A DNA stretch of 64,000 nucleotides, from positions 1 to 64,000 of the forward strand of contig DATKZM010000124.1 in assembly GCA_035527975.1 (NCBI GenBank). The letters are read 5' to 3'. Below are positions 31,921 to 40,956 of this stretch, piece by piece (within the stretch, counting starts at the first letter, position 1; the number at the start of each line of letters is the position of its first letter). The DNA comes from DATKZM01 sp035527975 (GTDB lineage: Bacteria > Pseudomonadota > Alphaproteobacteria > JAPULJ01). The translations under genes were made by a program, and so were the position numbers. The notes beneath the pieces were generated by a model that worked only from the letters and a program-made list of their open reading frames with translations, was not told where the DNA came from and did no database searches.

Positions 31921-34608
31921 CTATTCGGCCGCGGGTTCGGCGGCGGTCTTGGTGCTTGCGCTTTTGCCCGGAGATTTGCGCGCCGTGGCTGTCTTTTTCG
32001 ATTTAGTGGTCTTCTTGGCTTTTGTCGATTTCTTCGCTGGCTTTTTTGCCGTGCCGCCCTTGCCGCCTTTCGCCGCCTTGGCTGCGATCAGTTCGACCGC
32101 CTGGTCGAGTGTGACGTCTTCGACGCCCATATCCTTGGGCAGGCTGGCGAAGACGCGTCCGTGGCGCACGTAGGGCCCGTAGCGGCCGACGCCGGCGCTG
32201 ACTACCTTGCCATCCTCGGGATGTTCGCCCAGGCGTTTGGTGTTGCCGCCATTGCCGCCGCGGCCCTTGTTCGGCTGGGCCAGCAGGTCGACCGCGCGGT
32301 TGAGGCCGATGGTCAGCACGTCGTCGGTTGTCTCCAGCGACTTGTATGTCTTCTCGTGCTGGACGTAGGGACCGTAGCGGCCGATACCGGCCTTGATCGA
32401 TTTTCCGCCTTCGGGGTGCTTGCCAACCTCGCGCGGCAGCGACAGCAGCTTGCAGGCGAGATCGAACTCAATGGTCTCGGGCGGCAAGGTCTTCGGCAGG
32501 GTCACACGCTTGGGCTTTTCCTCGTCTTCGGCCATGCCGAGCTGCACATACGGCCCGTAAGGTCCGGTGCGCACCGAGACCGGCTTGCCGGTCTCCGGGT
32601 CGTTGCCGAGCTCACGGGTGGCGCCGTTGGCGCCGGCCTCGCCGTTCTTGCCGTTGGCCACCGTGAGCGGGCTGGTGTAGCGGCAATCGGGATAGTTCGA
32701 GCAGCCGATAAAGGCGCCGAACTTGCCAAGCTTGAGCCCCAGCCGGCCATCCTCGCAGGACGTGCATTTGCGGGGATCGGGCTGGCCCTCGATCTGTGGG
32801 AAGAAATGCGGTCCGAGCGCTTCGTCGAGCGCGTCGATCACTTGCGTGATCGTAAGGTCCTTGGTGCCGTCGATCGCGGCGCTGAAGCCGGTCCAGAAGT
32901 CGCGGAGCACGGCCTTCCACTGCATCGTGCCGTTGGAGATCTCGTCCAGCTTGTCTTCAAGATCGGCCGTGAAGTCGTACTCGACGTAGCGCTTGAAAAA
33001 ATTGTTGAGGAAGGTGGTGACGACGCGGCCGCGATCTTCCGGCACGAAGCGCCGTGCGTCGAGCTTCACATAGTCGCGGTCCTGGAGCACCTGAATGATG
33101 GAGGCATAGGTCGAGGGCCGACCGATGCCGAGCTCCTCCAATTTCTTGACCAGGCTCGCCTCGCTGTAACGCGGCGGCGGCTGGGTGAAATGCTGCTCGG
33201 GCGCGATCTCGCCGCGGCCCAGCGCCTCACCCTGCTCCATGGCCGGCAGCCGTTTGTCCTCGCTGCCTGGGCCGCCTGGACCGTCTGCGCCGCCTGTGCC
33301 GTTCGCGGCGCTGTCGTCGCTGCTTTCCTGGTAGACGGCAAGGAAGCCGTCGAAGGCCACCACCGAGCCGCTGGCGCGAAGCTCGGTGCGCTTGTCGCCC
33401 GCCTCGATGCGGATCACCACCTGGTCGAGCCGGGCGCTTTCCATCTCCGAGGCCACGGTGCGTTTCCAGATCAGCTTGTAGAGCCGAAGCTGGTCGCGAT
33501 CGAGGTGCCCGGCGACGTCGCGCGGCTGGCGCGACAGATCGGTCGGCCGGATCGCCTCGTGGGCTTCCTGCGCGTTCTTGGCCTTGGTCTTGTAGATGCG
33601 CGGCTGGTCCGGCAGATAGGCGGGCCCGTATTTGCGTTCGATGAGCGTGCGGCAGCCTTCGATCGCCTCGCGCGAGAGGCTTACCGAATCGGTCCGCATA
33701 TAGGTGATCAGCCCGACCGTCTCGCCGCCGAGGTTGATGCCCTCATAGAGCTGCTGGGCAAGACGCATGGTCTGGCTGGCGGCGAAGCGCAGCTTGCGCG
33801 AGGCCTCCTGCTGCAGCGTCGAGGTCGTGAAGGGCGCGTAAGGGTTCCGCTTGACCTGCTTCTTTTCCACCGAGGCGATGGAAAAACGTCCGGCTTCCAG
33901 TGCCGCGACCGCGATCGCGGTCTTGTCCTTGTCGCCAAGTGAGAGCTTGTCGAGCTTCTTGCCGTCGAGATGGGACAGGCGTGCGGTGAACTTTTGCTCG
34001 CGCGGCGTCGCGAACTCGACGTCGACGGTCCAGTATTCCTCGGCATTGAAGACCTCGATCTCTAGCTCGCGCTCGCAGATAAGGCGGAGCGCCACCGACT
34101 GCACGCGGCCGGCGGACTTGCTGCCGGGCAGCTTGCGCCACAGCACCGGCGACAGCGTGAAGCCGACCAGATAGTCGAGCGCGCGGCGCGCGAAATAGGC
34201 CGCGATCAGCTCGTCATTGAGCTCGCGCGGATTGCGCACGGCGTCGAGCACCGCATCCTTGGTAACCTCGTGGAAGACCACGCGCTTGACGTCGATGCCG
34301 TTCAGCACGCCCTTTTCGTGCAGCACCTGCTGGACGTGCCATGAGATCGCCTCGCCCTCGCGGTCCGGATCGGTCGCGAGATATAGATGCTCGGCGCCCT
34401 TGAGCGCCTTGGCGATCTCGGTGATGCGCGGGGCCGCGCGCTCGCTGACCTGCCAGCTCATCGCGAAGTCCTCGTCCGGCCGCACCGAGCCGTCCTTGGC
34501 CGGCAGGTCGCGGACATGGCCAAAGCTCGCCAGCACCGTGTACCCGCTACCGAGGTACTTGTTGATGGTCTTTGCTTTGGCCGGAGATTCGACGACGACG
34601 ACGTCCAT
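31921..34608 (-). CDS. topA: DNA topoisomerase I
   Basis: 895 residues. It relaxes negative supercoils. The Toprim domain opens the protein (VVVVESPAKAKTINKYLG; acidic triad in TDPDREGEAISWH), then the active-site Tyr in GLITYMRTDSV near residue 305. One Zn-finger CTSC ... GCSNYPDC follows near 600, then several C-terminal repeats with the motif GPYVQ/GPYVR (about 670-830). The last 60 residues are a Lys/Ala/Thr-rich tail typical of alphaproteobacterial TopA. It lies 51 bp after dprA in the conserved dprA-topA-rnr order. Confidence 0.97.
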   Translation of the reverse strand: MDVVVVESPAKAKTINKYLGSGYTVLASFGHVRDLPAKDGSVRPDEDFAMSWQVSERAAPRITEIAKALKGAEHLYLATDPDREGEAISWHVQQVLHEKGVLNGIDVKRVVFHEVTKDAVLDAVRNPRELNDELIAAYFARRALDYLVGFTLSPVLWRKLPGSKSAGRVQSVALRLICERELEIEVFNAEEYWTVDVEFATPREQKFTARLSHLDGKKLDKLSLGDKDKTAIAVAALEAGRFSIASVEKKQVKRNPYAPFTTSTLQQEASRKLRFAASQTMRLAQQLYEGINLGGETVGLITYMRTDSVSLSREAIEGCRTLIERKYGPAYLPDQPRIYKTKAKNAQEAHEAIRPTDLSRQPRDVAGHLDRDQLRLYKLIWKRTVASEMESARLDQVVIRIEAGDKRTELRASGSVVAFDGFLAVYQESSDDSAANGTGGADGPGGPGSEDKRLPAMEQGEALGRGEIAPEQHFTQPPPRYSEASLVKKLEELGIGRPSTYASIIQVLQDRDYVKLDARRFVPEDRGRVVTTFLNNFFKRYVEYDFTADLEDKLDEISNGTMQWKAVLRDFWTGFSAAIDGTKDLTITQVIDALDEALGPHFFPQIEGQPDPRKCTSCEDGRLGLKLGKFGAFIGCSNYPDCRYTSPLTVANGKNGEAGANGATRELGNDPETGKPVSVRTGPYGPYVQLGMAEDEEKPKRVTLPKTLPPETIEFDLACKLLSLPREVGKHPEGGKSIKAGIGRYGPYVQHEKTYKSLETTDDVLTIGLNRAVDLLAQPNKGRGGNGGNTKRLGEHPEDGKVVSAGVGRYGPYVRHGRVFASLPKDMGVEDVTLDQAVELIAAKAAKGGKGGTAKKPAKKSTKAKKTTKSKKTATARKSPGKSASTKTAAEPAAE

Positions 34609-34659
34609 GAAGACCTTGAACGTTGAGGGACCCGTGGCGGCACCATGACCGCCCGATGG

Positions 34660-35787
34660 TTACTCGATGATTAACGACACCCGTCCGCCCGGATGGCGCT
34701 CGATGCGTCCGGCAAGCTCAAGCTCGAGCAGAACCACCGCGACGAGAGCCGCAGACACTTGGCATTCGCGGATCAGTTCGTCAACTGCTGCCGGACTGGG
34801 AGAGAGCAATTCGACAATGTTTTTTCGTGCGGCGTCGAGCCCGTCGGGTGGCGGTGGGCTCACCGGCCGCGCATCGAAGGAGGGGCCGGCCGGCTCTTCG
34901 AGCGGCCGTGTCATCTGTTCGAAAATCGTCTGCAGCACGTCGTCGGCGCTCTCGGTCAGCGTCGCGCCCTGGCGGATCAAATTGTTCGTGCCGCGTGCCC
35001 GTGGATCGAGCGGCGAGCCTGGAACCGCGAAGACTTCGCGGCCCTGCTCCAGGGCCATCCGCGCGGTGATCAGCGAGCCCGACCGGAGCGCAGCCTCGAC
35101 CACCACCACGCCCAGCGAAAGCCCGGAGATCAACCGGTTGCGGCGCGGAAAATGCCGGGCGACCGGCTCGGTGCCCGGCGGCGATTCGGCCAGCACCACG
35201 CCGCGCGCGGCGATGTCCTCATAAAGCGCCTGGTTTTCCTTGGGATAGACCACATCGATCCCGCCGGCGACCACGGCCACCGTGCCGCTGTCCAGCGCGC
35301 CCTTGTGCGCGGCGGTATCGATGCCGCGCGCCAGGCCGGAGACGACGCTCACGCCGGCGCTGCCGAGATCGGCGGCGAGCTGTGCGGCCAGGCGCCGGCC
35401 GTTTGCCGATGCGTTGCGCGCGCCGACGACGGCGACCATCGGACGCTCCAGCAATTCTGCGCGGCCGAGCCGCGCGATCAGCGGCGGGGCATCCTCGATC
35501 GCGCCGAGACCACGGGGATAGTCCAGCTCACCATGGGCGATCAGGGCGGCGCCGATCTCCTCGATCCGCGCCAGCTCGCGTTCCGCCACATCCAGGGGAC
35601 AGATCTTTATCTTGCGCTTACCACCGCGGCCTGCGAGTGCGGGCAGGGCCTCAAGCGCCGCGCCGGCCGAGCCGTAGTATTGCAGCAAGTGGAAAAACGT
35701 GATCGGTCCGACATTCTCGCTGCGGATCAGGCGCAGCCAGTCGGCCCGCTCGGATTGGTTGAGTTGTTGGCGATGCTGCCCGGTCAC
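34660..35787 (-). CDS. dprA: DNA-processing protein DprA/Smf
   Basis: 375 residues. It loads RecA on incoming single-stranded DNA during transformation. A SAM-like helical N-terminus (about 1-75) precedes the Rossmann core with VGARNASANGRRLAAQLA, SVVSGLARGIDTAAHKGAL and the VEAALRSGSLITARMALEQGREVFAVPG signature. A winged-helix tail (about 305-375) follows, as in many proteobacterial DprA. The start is GTG at 35787 with GGGGTGAAG just upstream. Its usual upstream neighbour plsY lies 2.7 kb away here because three accessory genes intervene. Confidence 0.95.
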   Translation of the reverse strand: MTGQHRQQLNQSERADWLRLIRSENVGPITFFHLLQYYGSAGAALEALPALAGRGGKRKIKICPLDVAERELARIEEIGAALIAHGELDYPRGLGAIEDAPPLIARLGRAELLERPMVAVVGARNASANGRRLAAQLAADLGSAGVSVVSGLARGIDTAAHKGALDSGTVAVVAGGIDVVYPKENQALYEDIAARGVVLAESPPGTEPVARHFPRRNRLISGLSLGVVVVEAALRSGSLITARMALEQGREVFAVPGSPLDPRARGTNNLIRQGATLTESADDVLQTIFEQMTRPLEEPAGPSFDARPVSPPPPDGLDAARKNIVELLSPSPAAVDELIRECQVSAALVAVVLLELELAGRIERHPGGRVSLIIE

Positions 35788-35843
35788 GCTTCAGCTTCAC
35801 CCCGCGCGAGGGGCGGGTCAAGTGCTGGAGATCCAGTTGGCGG

Positions 35844-37277
35844 TCAGCCCGCTAACGGGATCTCCTGGTCGAACCGGTAGGGCGCGGTCGGCTGGTTGAC
35901 GAACGGCGCAATGGCGTCGCCGGTCAGGAACGTCGCACCGGCCGCCACCGTGGCGGAGAACAGCTCGTCTGTGTCGACGCCGAAAAAGTGGCTGTTCATG
36001 CCGCCCGCGTTGGCGCCGCGAACGAACCGGCCGATGGCCTCCTCGATCGCTGCATCGCTCATGCGGCGCAGCTCGCGTGCGCTCAAATCGCATCCGATCG
36101 ATTTGACGCCGACCGGCGCATAACGCTGGACATCCGGCTCGAGCAGCGAGATGCGCAGGTTGAGCGCCTTGACGGCGGTCCGGTAACGGCCGGCGACCTC
36201 GACGATGCGCGATACAGGCAAGGTCGGCACCACGCCGACCAATTCCAGCACAAGATGATCGCGGACCAGCGCGTTTACCGCCGACAGGGACCGCAGAACG
36301 CGATGTGAATTGGAGAGCGAGCGCAGATTGGCCATGGCGCCGATGATCGTTTCATGGCCGGAGACGATCGATTTTTGCGTGTCCTTGATGACGCGTCGCA
36401 CCAGTAGCAGATCCATGGCCAGCACGAGTTCGTCAGACCCATGCTGCGGGTAGGCGGCGTTGCCGGTGACCCATACGCCGTGCAGCAGGCGCCGGCGGGG
36501 CAGGCCGACAAAAATGCCGACCGTCTGGTTGGGAACGTGCAGCATCGGCCGGTAGGTGGTTGACAGCGGCTCTGAATCAAATGAGCCCGCACCGACATCG
36601 GCGCAGATTTTTCGCGCGTCGGCTTCATCGTCCAGGGCACGGTCGAGATCGTCGACGGTGGCGCTTTCCGGGTTGGGCATCAGCTTGTCGACGGGCGCGG
36701 TGATCATCTCGGCGGTGATCGCGTCATCGAATTCGCTGTCCTGCATCAACAGCAGACAGATCTCGCGGCTGATCGCTTCGGCATGCCAGGCCGCCTCGCG
36801 TTCGCTGAGTTCGCCGAACACGACAATGAAGGCGTGGTCCCGGTAGCGGGTGAAGACGTCGGCCGCATCCAGCCGGTCGCTGAGCACCATCTCGGCCAGC
36901 GCCATCGCGCGCGCGGCCAGGGTACGCCAGCGCTCGCCGGCCTGGTCGCGCGCATCGCCCAGATTGACCATCTGGACCTTGCCGGCGCTGGGCTTGATGC
37001 CGCGTGTCTGGATGCTGGTGAGGATGCGATTGACGGCGGCGTGGTCGACCGCGAGGACCGGCTTCGTGTCGACCGCCGCCGGCTCTTCGGCCCGGTCGCG
37101 TTTTCGCGGTCGGGCCGGCGCGGCGTGCGTATAGTCTGGATGATCTTCGGCGCTTGGATTCAGCAGCCGGTAGAGCCAATCGACCAGGCGCGCAAAGAGT
37201 CCGGGCGAGGGATCACCCTCGCCGCGCTTGCCGCCGCCGCGGGGCGTGCGGGCCAATGTGCGATCACCGTCTGCCAT
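35844..37277 (-). CDS. Uncharacterised protein, possibly degenerate GGDEF/EAL-like
   Basis: 477 residues, not matched with certainty to a family. Residues 1-95 are charged and disordered. Residues about 95-180 (KVQMVNLGDARDQAG ... ADVFTRYRDHAFIVVFGELSEREAAWHAEAI) have the strand-helix pattern of a GGDEF domain in which the signature FGGDEF is replaced (YRDHAFIVVFGE). The C-terminal 200 residues end in GVDTDELFSATVAAGATFLTGDAIA, which resembles the closing segment of EAL domains but lacks an EAL motif. If so, it is a catalytically dead c-di-GMP-type effector. This is inference from pattern. It stands between dprA and plsY. Confidence 0.5.
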   Translation of the reverse strand: MADGDRTLARTPRGGGKRGEGDPSPGLFARLVDWLYRLLNPSAEDHPDYTHAAPARPRKRDRAEEPAAVDTKPVLAVDHAAVNRILTSIQTRGIKPSAGKVQMVNLGDARDQAGERWRTLAARAMALAEMVLSDRLDAADVFTRYRDHAFIVVFGELSEREAAWHAEAISREICLLLMQDSEFDDAITAEMITAPVDKLMPNPESATVDDLDRALDDEADARKICADVGAGSFDSEPLSTTYRPMLHVPNQTVGIFVGLPRRRLLHGVWVTGNAAYPQHGSDELVLAMDLLLVRRVIKDTQKSIVSGHETIIGAMANLRSLSNSHRVLRSLSAVNALVRDHLVLELVGVVPTLPVSRIVEVAGRYRTAVKALNLRISLLEPDVQRYAPVGVKSIGCDLSARELRRMSDAAIEEAIGRFVRGANAGGMNSHFFGVDTDELFSATVAAGATFLTGDAIAPFVNQPTAPYRFDQEIPLAG

Positions 37278-37339
37278 GCCCCGATTTATACGGCGCTGGC
37301 GTTAACAATCCGTTGGGAATAAAGGGCGAAATCCACCGT

Positions 37340-37792
37340 TTACCGGGGTGCGCCGAGCCGCTCCAGATTGGTCTTGGTGCGCCAAAGCGACGGGTCGATC
37401 TTGAGCGCGGAGCGATAGTCGCGGATCGCGAGTGCCCGCCTGCCCAGCTTCTCGTAGGTCAGGCCCCGGTTGTTGAAGGCATAGGCATTCTTCGGCACGA
37501 TCTTGAGCGCAGTGTCGAAATCCGCGATCGCTTTGGTGTATTTCGCCAAACGGTAGTAGGTAAGCCCCCGGTTCACGTAAACTGCGGAAAGTTCGTGCCC
37601 TTTCAGGCCCTTGGCCTGGATCGCGCGCTTGAAGTAGCCGAGCGCCTCGCGGAGCTTGCCCTGCTTGGATGCTTCCATGCCGTAGCGCGCATCATCCTCG
37701 CCAGCCGGCCCGGCAAGCGCGCCACCGGGCGCAATGACAGACAATGCCATGCCCGTGGTGAGGGCAACGACGATGAGGACGGTTCGAACCAC
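37340..37792 (-). CDS. Secreted TPR-repeat protein
   Basis: 150 residues: a signal peptide (hydrophobic at about 4-27) followed by three TPR units (about 36-70, 71-104 and 105-138) with the typical AFNNRGLTYEKLGRRALAIRDYRSALKIDP pattern split over the helix pairs. TPR proteins are scaffolds for protein binding; the partner is unknown. The start used is the GTG at 37792. It is one of the three accessory genes between dprA and plsY. Confidence 0.75.
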   Translation of the reverse strand: MVRTVLIVVALTTGMALSVIAPGGALAGPAGEDDARYGMEASKQGKLREALGYFKRAIQAKGLKGHELSAVYVNRGLTYYRLAKYTKAIADFDTALKIVPKNAYAFNNRGLTYEKLGRRALAIRDYRSALKIDPSLWRTKTNLERLGAPR

Positions 37793-37909
37793 GGAGCACG
37801 GCCTTTCCGGCGATATTGGACCAGGGACATTTATGCCCTTTGGGGCGAAAGCAATGCCTCCAGTTTAACCGCCCGCTCGGCCCGTCTCAAGCGCGCACGG
37901 GGGGGCAGC

Positions 37910-38347
37910 TCATTGAATCTTGGAGCAGCGCAGCGTTCCGGTTGGGTCTTTCATGTCCGTGATGACACAAGCGCGGGTGTGTCCGCTCGCACGGTTGAGG
38001 ATCCACAACCCGGCGCGGAACCGGCCTGGCTGGCGCGGATGCCGGCGGATCTGCATCAGATAATATAGGCCCGCCGGGCCGCTGCCGGTCCAGGTGGAAC
38101 ATTTCATCACCGGCGCGCCGGCCTCCGCCTCGTCATTCAGCACGCAGAGCCGTATGCGTCCATTCGCGCGGTTGAACACCCAGATACCAAGCCGGAAGGC
38201 CCCCGGCGTGTCGGTCGGCAGCATGGCCTGCTGGAACTGGTGCTGCTGGGCAATGGGTACGCGCGCGCCGGCTGTTCCGGCGGCGGCCGTCAAAACAAGC
38301 GCCACGCCCAGCGCGGCCGGAATGAGCATCCTTGGCAGTCGGGTCAT
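37910..38347 (-). CDS. Secreted protein with an internal duplication and paired cysteines
   Basis: 145 residues; signal peptide at about 5-29 (AALGVALVLTAAAGTAGA). The mature part holds two copies of one unit: RLGIWVFNRANGRIRLCVL ... VMKCSTW (about 52-86) and RAGLWILNRASGHTRACVI ... TLRCSKIQ (about 110-145). Each has two Cys about 17 residues apart and one Trp, suggesting two disulfide-closed beta hairpins. No family was recognised. It lies between plsY and the TPR protein on the same strand. Confidence 0.65.
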   Translation of the reverse strand: MTRLPRMLIPAALGVALVLTAAAGTAGARVPIAQQHQFQQAMLPTDTPGAFRLGIWVFNRANGRIRLCVLNDEAEAGAPVMKCSTWTGSGPAGLYYLMQIRRHPRQPGRFRAGLWILNRASGHTRACVITDMKDPTGTLRCSKIQ

Positions 38348-38507
38348 TGCGTCCTCGAAGGTTGTCCAGGGGAAAATTGTACAGACGGACAGTTGTCCGG
38401 GATAATCGTCTCGACGCGCCCAAACGCCTCATCACGCCCATGATGCACTGGCGCCTAGCCTAGCGAGATTCATGGCCAGACTATGGCGTTTCTGCGTTAA
38501 TGCTGCG

Positions 38508-39155
38508 TTAGGAATCGCTTTTGTTATCGGGATTTGAACCAGTTTTCTTGCGTCCAATCTTAGGTTCGTGGCCGTTGGCCAGCCGGGCGATGTTCTGCCA
38601 ATGGCGCAGCCAGACCAGCGCCGCCGTGAGGGCCGCAAGCTCCATGATCTGGGGATCGGCGAGCCACCAGGCGAAAACCGGCGCCGCGGCCAGCGCGATC
38701 AGCGCGGCCAGCGAGGAATATCGGGACGCCGCCGCGGTCACCAGCCAAACAAGACACGCCGCCAGACCGACCTTCCAAGCGATCGCAAGCAGCACGCCAA
38801 GTGCGGTCGCAACCCCCTTGCCGCCGCGAAATTTGAGCCAAATCGGCGCCATATGGCCGATCAGCGCGCCGATACCGGCGAGCACTGCCGTATCGGGTCC
38901 CCAGATCCGTGCCACCAGCACCGCCGCGGCGCCCTTGCCGCCGTCGAGCAGCAGCGTTGCCAGGGCCAGGCCCTTGTTCCCGGTGCGCAGCACGTTGGTG
39001 GCGCCGATATTGCCGGACCCGATCTTGCGGATATCGCCGATCCCGGCGATCCGGGTCAGCACTATGCCGAAGGGGATCGAGCCCAGCAGGTAGCCGCCCA
39101 CGATCGCTGCCGCCAGATACGGCCAGGAGAACTGCCAGGAAATCGGATCGGGCAT
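38508..39155 (-). CDS. plsY: Acyl-phosphate glycerol-3-phosphate acyltransferase
   Basis: 215 residues, an inner-membrane protein with about six helices. It transfers the acyl group from acyl phosphate to G3P in the first step of phospholipid synthesis. All three PlsY motifs are visible: GSIPFGIVLTRIAG, IGSGNIGATNVLRTGNKG and GHMAPIWLKFRGGKGVAT. A hydrophilic tail of about 18 residues with Lys and Asn ends the protein. It belongs to the pyrB-pyrC-plsY-dprA-topA order, but both of its usual neighbours are displaced by accessory genes. Confidence 0.96.
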   Translation of the reverse strand: MPDPISWQFSWPYLAAAIVGGYLLGSIPFGIVLTRIAGIGDIRKIGSGNIGATNVLRTGNKGLALATLLLDGGKGAAAVLVARIWGPDTAVLAGIGALIGHMAPIWLKFRGGKGVATALGVLLAIAWKVGLAACLVWLVTAAASRYSSLAALIALAAAPVFAWWLADPQIMELAALTAALVWLRHWQNIARLANGHEPKIGRKKTGSNPDNKSDS

Positions 39156-39251
39156 CGACCGGCTCGCCGAGCGGTTGGAACGATCGCCATTCTAGTGCCA
39201 TTTCGATCGCCGCGGCAGCAATCTGCCGGCCGGCGAGCGATCACGCCGGCG

Positions 39252-39824
39252 TCAGTCCTCCACCGGCAGATAGTGCGCGAGCACGTGGTCGATCATATCG
39301 CCGTCGGCGAAGGGCACCGCGACACCGCGATAGCTTCGGTTGTCGTACCGCCCAGGGATTACGGTCGTGGCGGACACGGGCTGGCGCTCGACGGCGGCGT
39401 TGCGCGCGACGCTGACGATCCATTCGGTGAGGGCGAACTGGGGCGCCTCGTCGTCGTCGGTGGCGCGGGCGAGCCCGCCGGGAAACGAGCTCACGGGATC
39501 GATCGAACTGTCGATCTCGATTGTTTCACCGCCATCGCTGACCCGGAACAGAATGCTGAACGGCCAGAAGAACGAGACCATTTTGCGGTCGATTTCCGCA
39601 GCGGCGGGAAAACGGCGCGGGCCGCGCAATCGCGACCAGTAGCCGACGAGATCGCTTGATGCGTCGGTTTGGTCCGGACGCGCGATCGCCCGGTGCCGGC
39701 GGATCGGGACCGTCTCCAGCGAGGCGCAGTGACGGTCGGCGCTGGCTTTCGGATTTGCGTCTTCGCTTTGCCGTGCGGCACGTGTGCGTGCATGGAGTTT
39801 GCGGGCAAAGCCGCCCGGCATCAT
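39252..39824 (-). CDS. PAS_5-like sensory protein, third gene of the parA operon
   Basis: 190 residues. Residues about 58-190 have the PAS_5 pattern: a YWSRLRGPRRFPAAAEID opening, then hydrophobic strands (FSILFRVSDGG) and a closing TTVIPGRYDNRSYRGVAVPFADG. The first 55 residues are basic and unrecognised. The PAS_5 group occurs widely in alphaproteobacteria, usually as stand-alone proteins of unknown ligand; another is at 50062-50559. Its ATG overlaps the stop of the RHH gene by 4 nt (ATGA at 39824-39821), so the two are co-translated. Confidence 0.6.
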   Translation of the reverse strand: MMPGGFARKLHARTRAARQSEDANPKASADRHCASLETVPIRRHRAIARPDQTDASSDLVGYWSRLRGPRRFPAAAEIDRKMVSFFWPFSILFRVSDGGETIEIDSSIDPVSSFPGGLARATDDDEAPQFALTEWIVSVARNAAVERQPVSATTVIPGRYDNRSYRGVAVPFADGDMIDHVLAHYLPVED

Positions 39825-40246
39825 TTCTCGCCCTTCGCGCTGCCTGGCTTGGTCTTGCCGCCGTCCTTGCCACTATCCACGCAAGCGCAGTCGCCGCCGC
39901 GAATCTGCGGCACCGTCTCGGCGAGGTATGTGTCGAGCGCTTTCATCACCATCTGCTGGGCCGACATGTGCAGGTGAACCGAAGCCAGCCGCATCCGGAT
40001 GTGCTGGTCCTCGCTCAGCCGCAGCGTGAACCGGCGCTTGTCGGTGTCCGGATCGGCGCCCTTGACCGACTTGCGCGACCGGGTTGTCGCGCCGGTCTTG
40101 GCGTCGCCCGGCGTGGTGCTGACGAGCCTGGGAGGCGTCGGCCGGCTTTTCGTTTGCTCGACGTCCTTTAGCTCCAGATGCGAGGGACCGGCCAAGCCCT
40201 TGCGGGCCATCAGCGAGCTGGTGAGCGATGCGGCGCGACGGGTCAT
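39821..40246 (-). CDS. Ribbon-helix-helix-like DNA-binding partner of ParA
   Basis: 141 residues. The first 65 are basic, Ser/Thr/Pro-rich and probably disordered. Residues about 70-115 (RRFTLRLSEDQHIRMRLASVHLHMSAQQMVMKALDTYL) have the strand-helix-helix pattern of RHH proteins such as ParG-type partition proteins or CopG-like repressors, and the tail is charged. Its ATG overlaps the parA stop by 4 nt (ATGA at 40246-40243), and its stop overlaps the PAS_5 start in the same way. In ParA systems the small partner both stimulates the ATPase and represses the operon; that role is inferred. Confidence 0.7.
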   Translation of the reverse strand: MTRRAASLTSSLMARKGLAGPSHLELKDVEQTKSRPTPPRLVSTTPGDAKTGATTRSRKSVKGADPDTDKRRFTLRLSEDQHIRMRLASVHLHMSAQQMVMKALDTYLAETVPQIRGGDCACVDSGKDGGKTKPGSAKGEK

Positions 40247-40956
40247 GACTGCCTCGCGGTCGCCAGGCCGCGTTGGCCGAATACTTTCCGGCGCGCGGGT
40301 GACTGGCCTTGCATGTTGAGAACGGTCGGGCGGGCGCCCTTGTTCAGGCGGGTCGACAAGTACTGCCACAGCTGGGAGATCTCCAGCGATGACGGAGAAT
40401 TGGGGTCGAGCTCCATCGCAGTGCGGCCGTCGATCATACTGGCCGCGAAGTCCGTGCGGCCGTGGATCGTCACCGGCGCAACCGTGCCGTGTTGCGAGAG
40501 CGCGATGGCGGCCTCCGCGGTGATCCGTGCGCCCGGGGTGGCGGCGTTGATGACGAAACACAGCGACTTTCCCCAGCGCTCGACGATTTCGACGGTGGCG
40601 CCGGCGGCGCGCAGGTCGTGCGGGCTCGGCCGGGCCGGAATGATCACCAGATCGGCCATGCGCACGACCGTTTCGATGGTGCCCGTGATCGCCGGAGGGG
40701 TGTCGAATATGACGAGCTTGATCCCCGAATTGCGCATGGCGTCCAGGTCGGTGCGCACGCGGGATATGTCCGTATGCGCAAAGAGCGGCGTTTGAGCGCG
40801 GCGCTCGTTCCACCAATCGGCCAGGCTGCCTTGTGGGTCGGTGTCGATCAACGCCGTGGGCCCCCAGCCGGTGCGTTCCGCCTCGACCGCTATGTGGCCG
40901 GCCAGCGTCGTCTTGCCGGATCCACCTTTTTGCGAGCTTAGTGCGATGACTTTCAT
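40243..40956 (-). CDS. ParA/MinD-family ATPase
   Basis: 237 residues with the deviant Walker A of ParA proteins, SQKGGSGKTTLAGH at about 8-21, LIDTDPQGSLADWW (Walker A-prime, near 38) and LVIFDTPPA (Walker B, near 82). There is no N-terminal DNA-binding extension, as in the small ParF-type or chromosomal orphan ParAs. The last 35 residues are basic. Chromosomal ParA orphans position cargo such as chemoreceptor arrays, carboxysomes or flagella along the nucleoid; the cargo here is unknown. It is the first gene of a three-gene operon (parA, RHH, PAS_5) inserted between plsY and the pyrC-like gene. Confidence 0.9.
   Translation of the reverse strand: MKVIALSSQKGGSGKTTLAGHIAVEAERTGWGPTALIDTDPQGSLADWWNERRAQTPLFAHTDISRVRTDLDAMRNSGIKLVIFDTPPAITGTIETVVRMADLVIIPARPSPHDLRAAGATVEIVERWGKSLCFVINAATPGARITAEAAIALSQHGTVAPVTIHGRTDFAASMIDGRTAMELDPNSPSSLEISQLWQYLSTRLNKGARPTVLNMQGQSPARRKVFGQRGLATARQS

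Noticed and set aside
31819..33942. 707-residue plus-strand frame opposite topA
   Set aside because: Antisense to the well-conserved topA gene, with composition typical of a shadow frame.
38497..38511. CtrA-like TTAA-N7-TTAG at the end of plsY
   Set aside because: One mismatch and placed over the plsY stop codon, about 150 bp from any start; probably chance.
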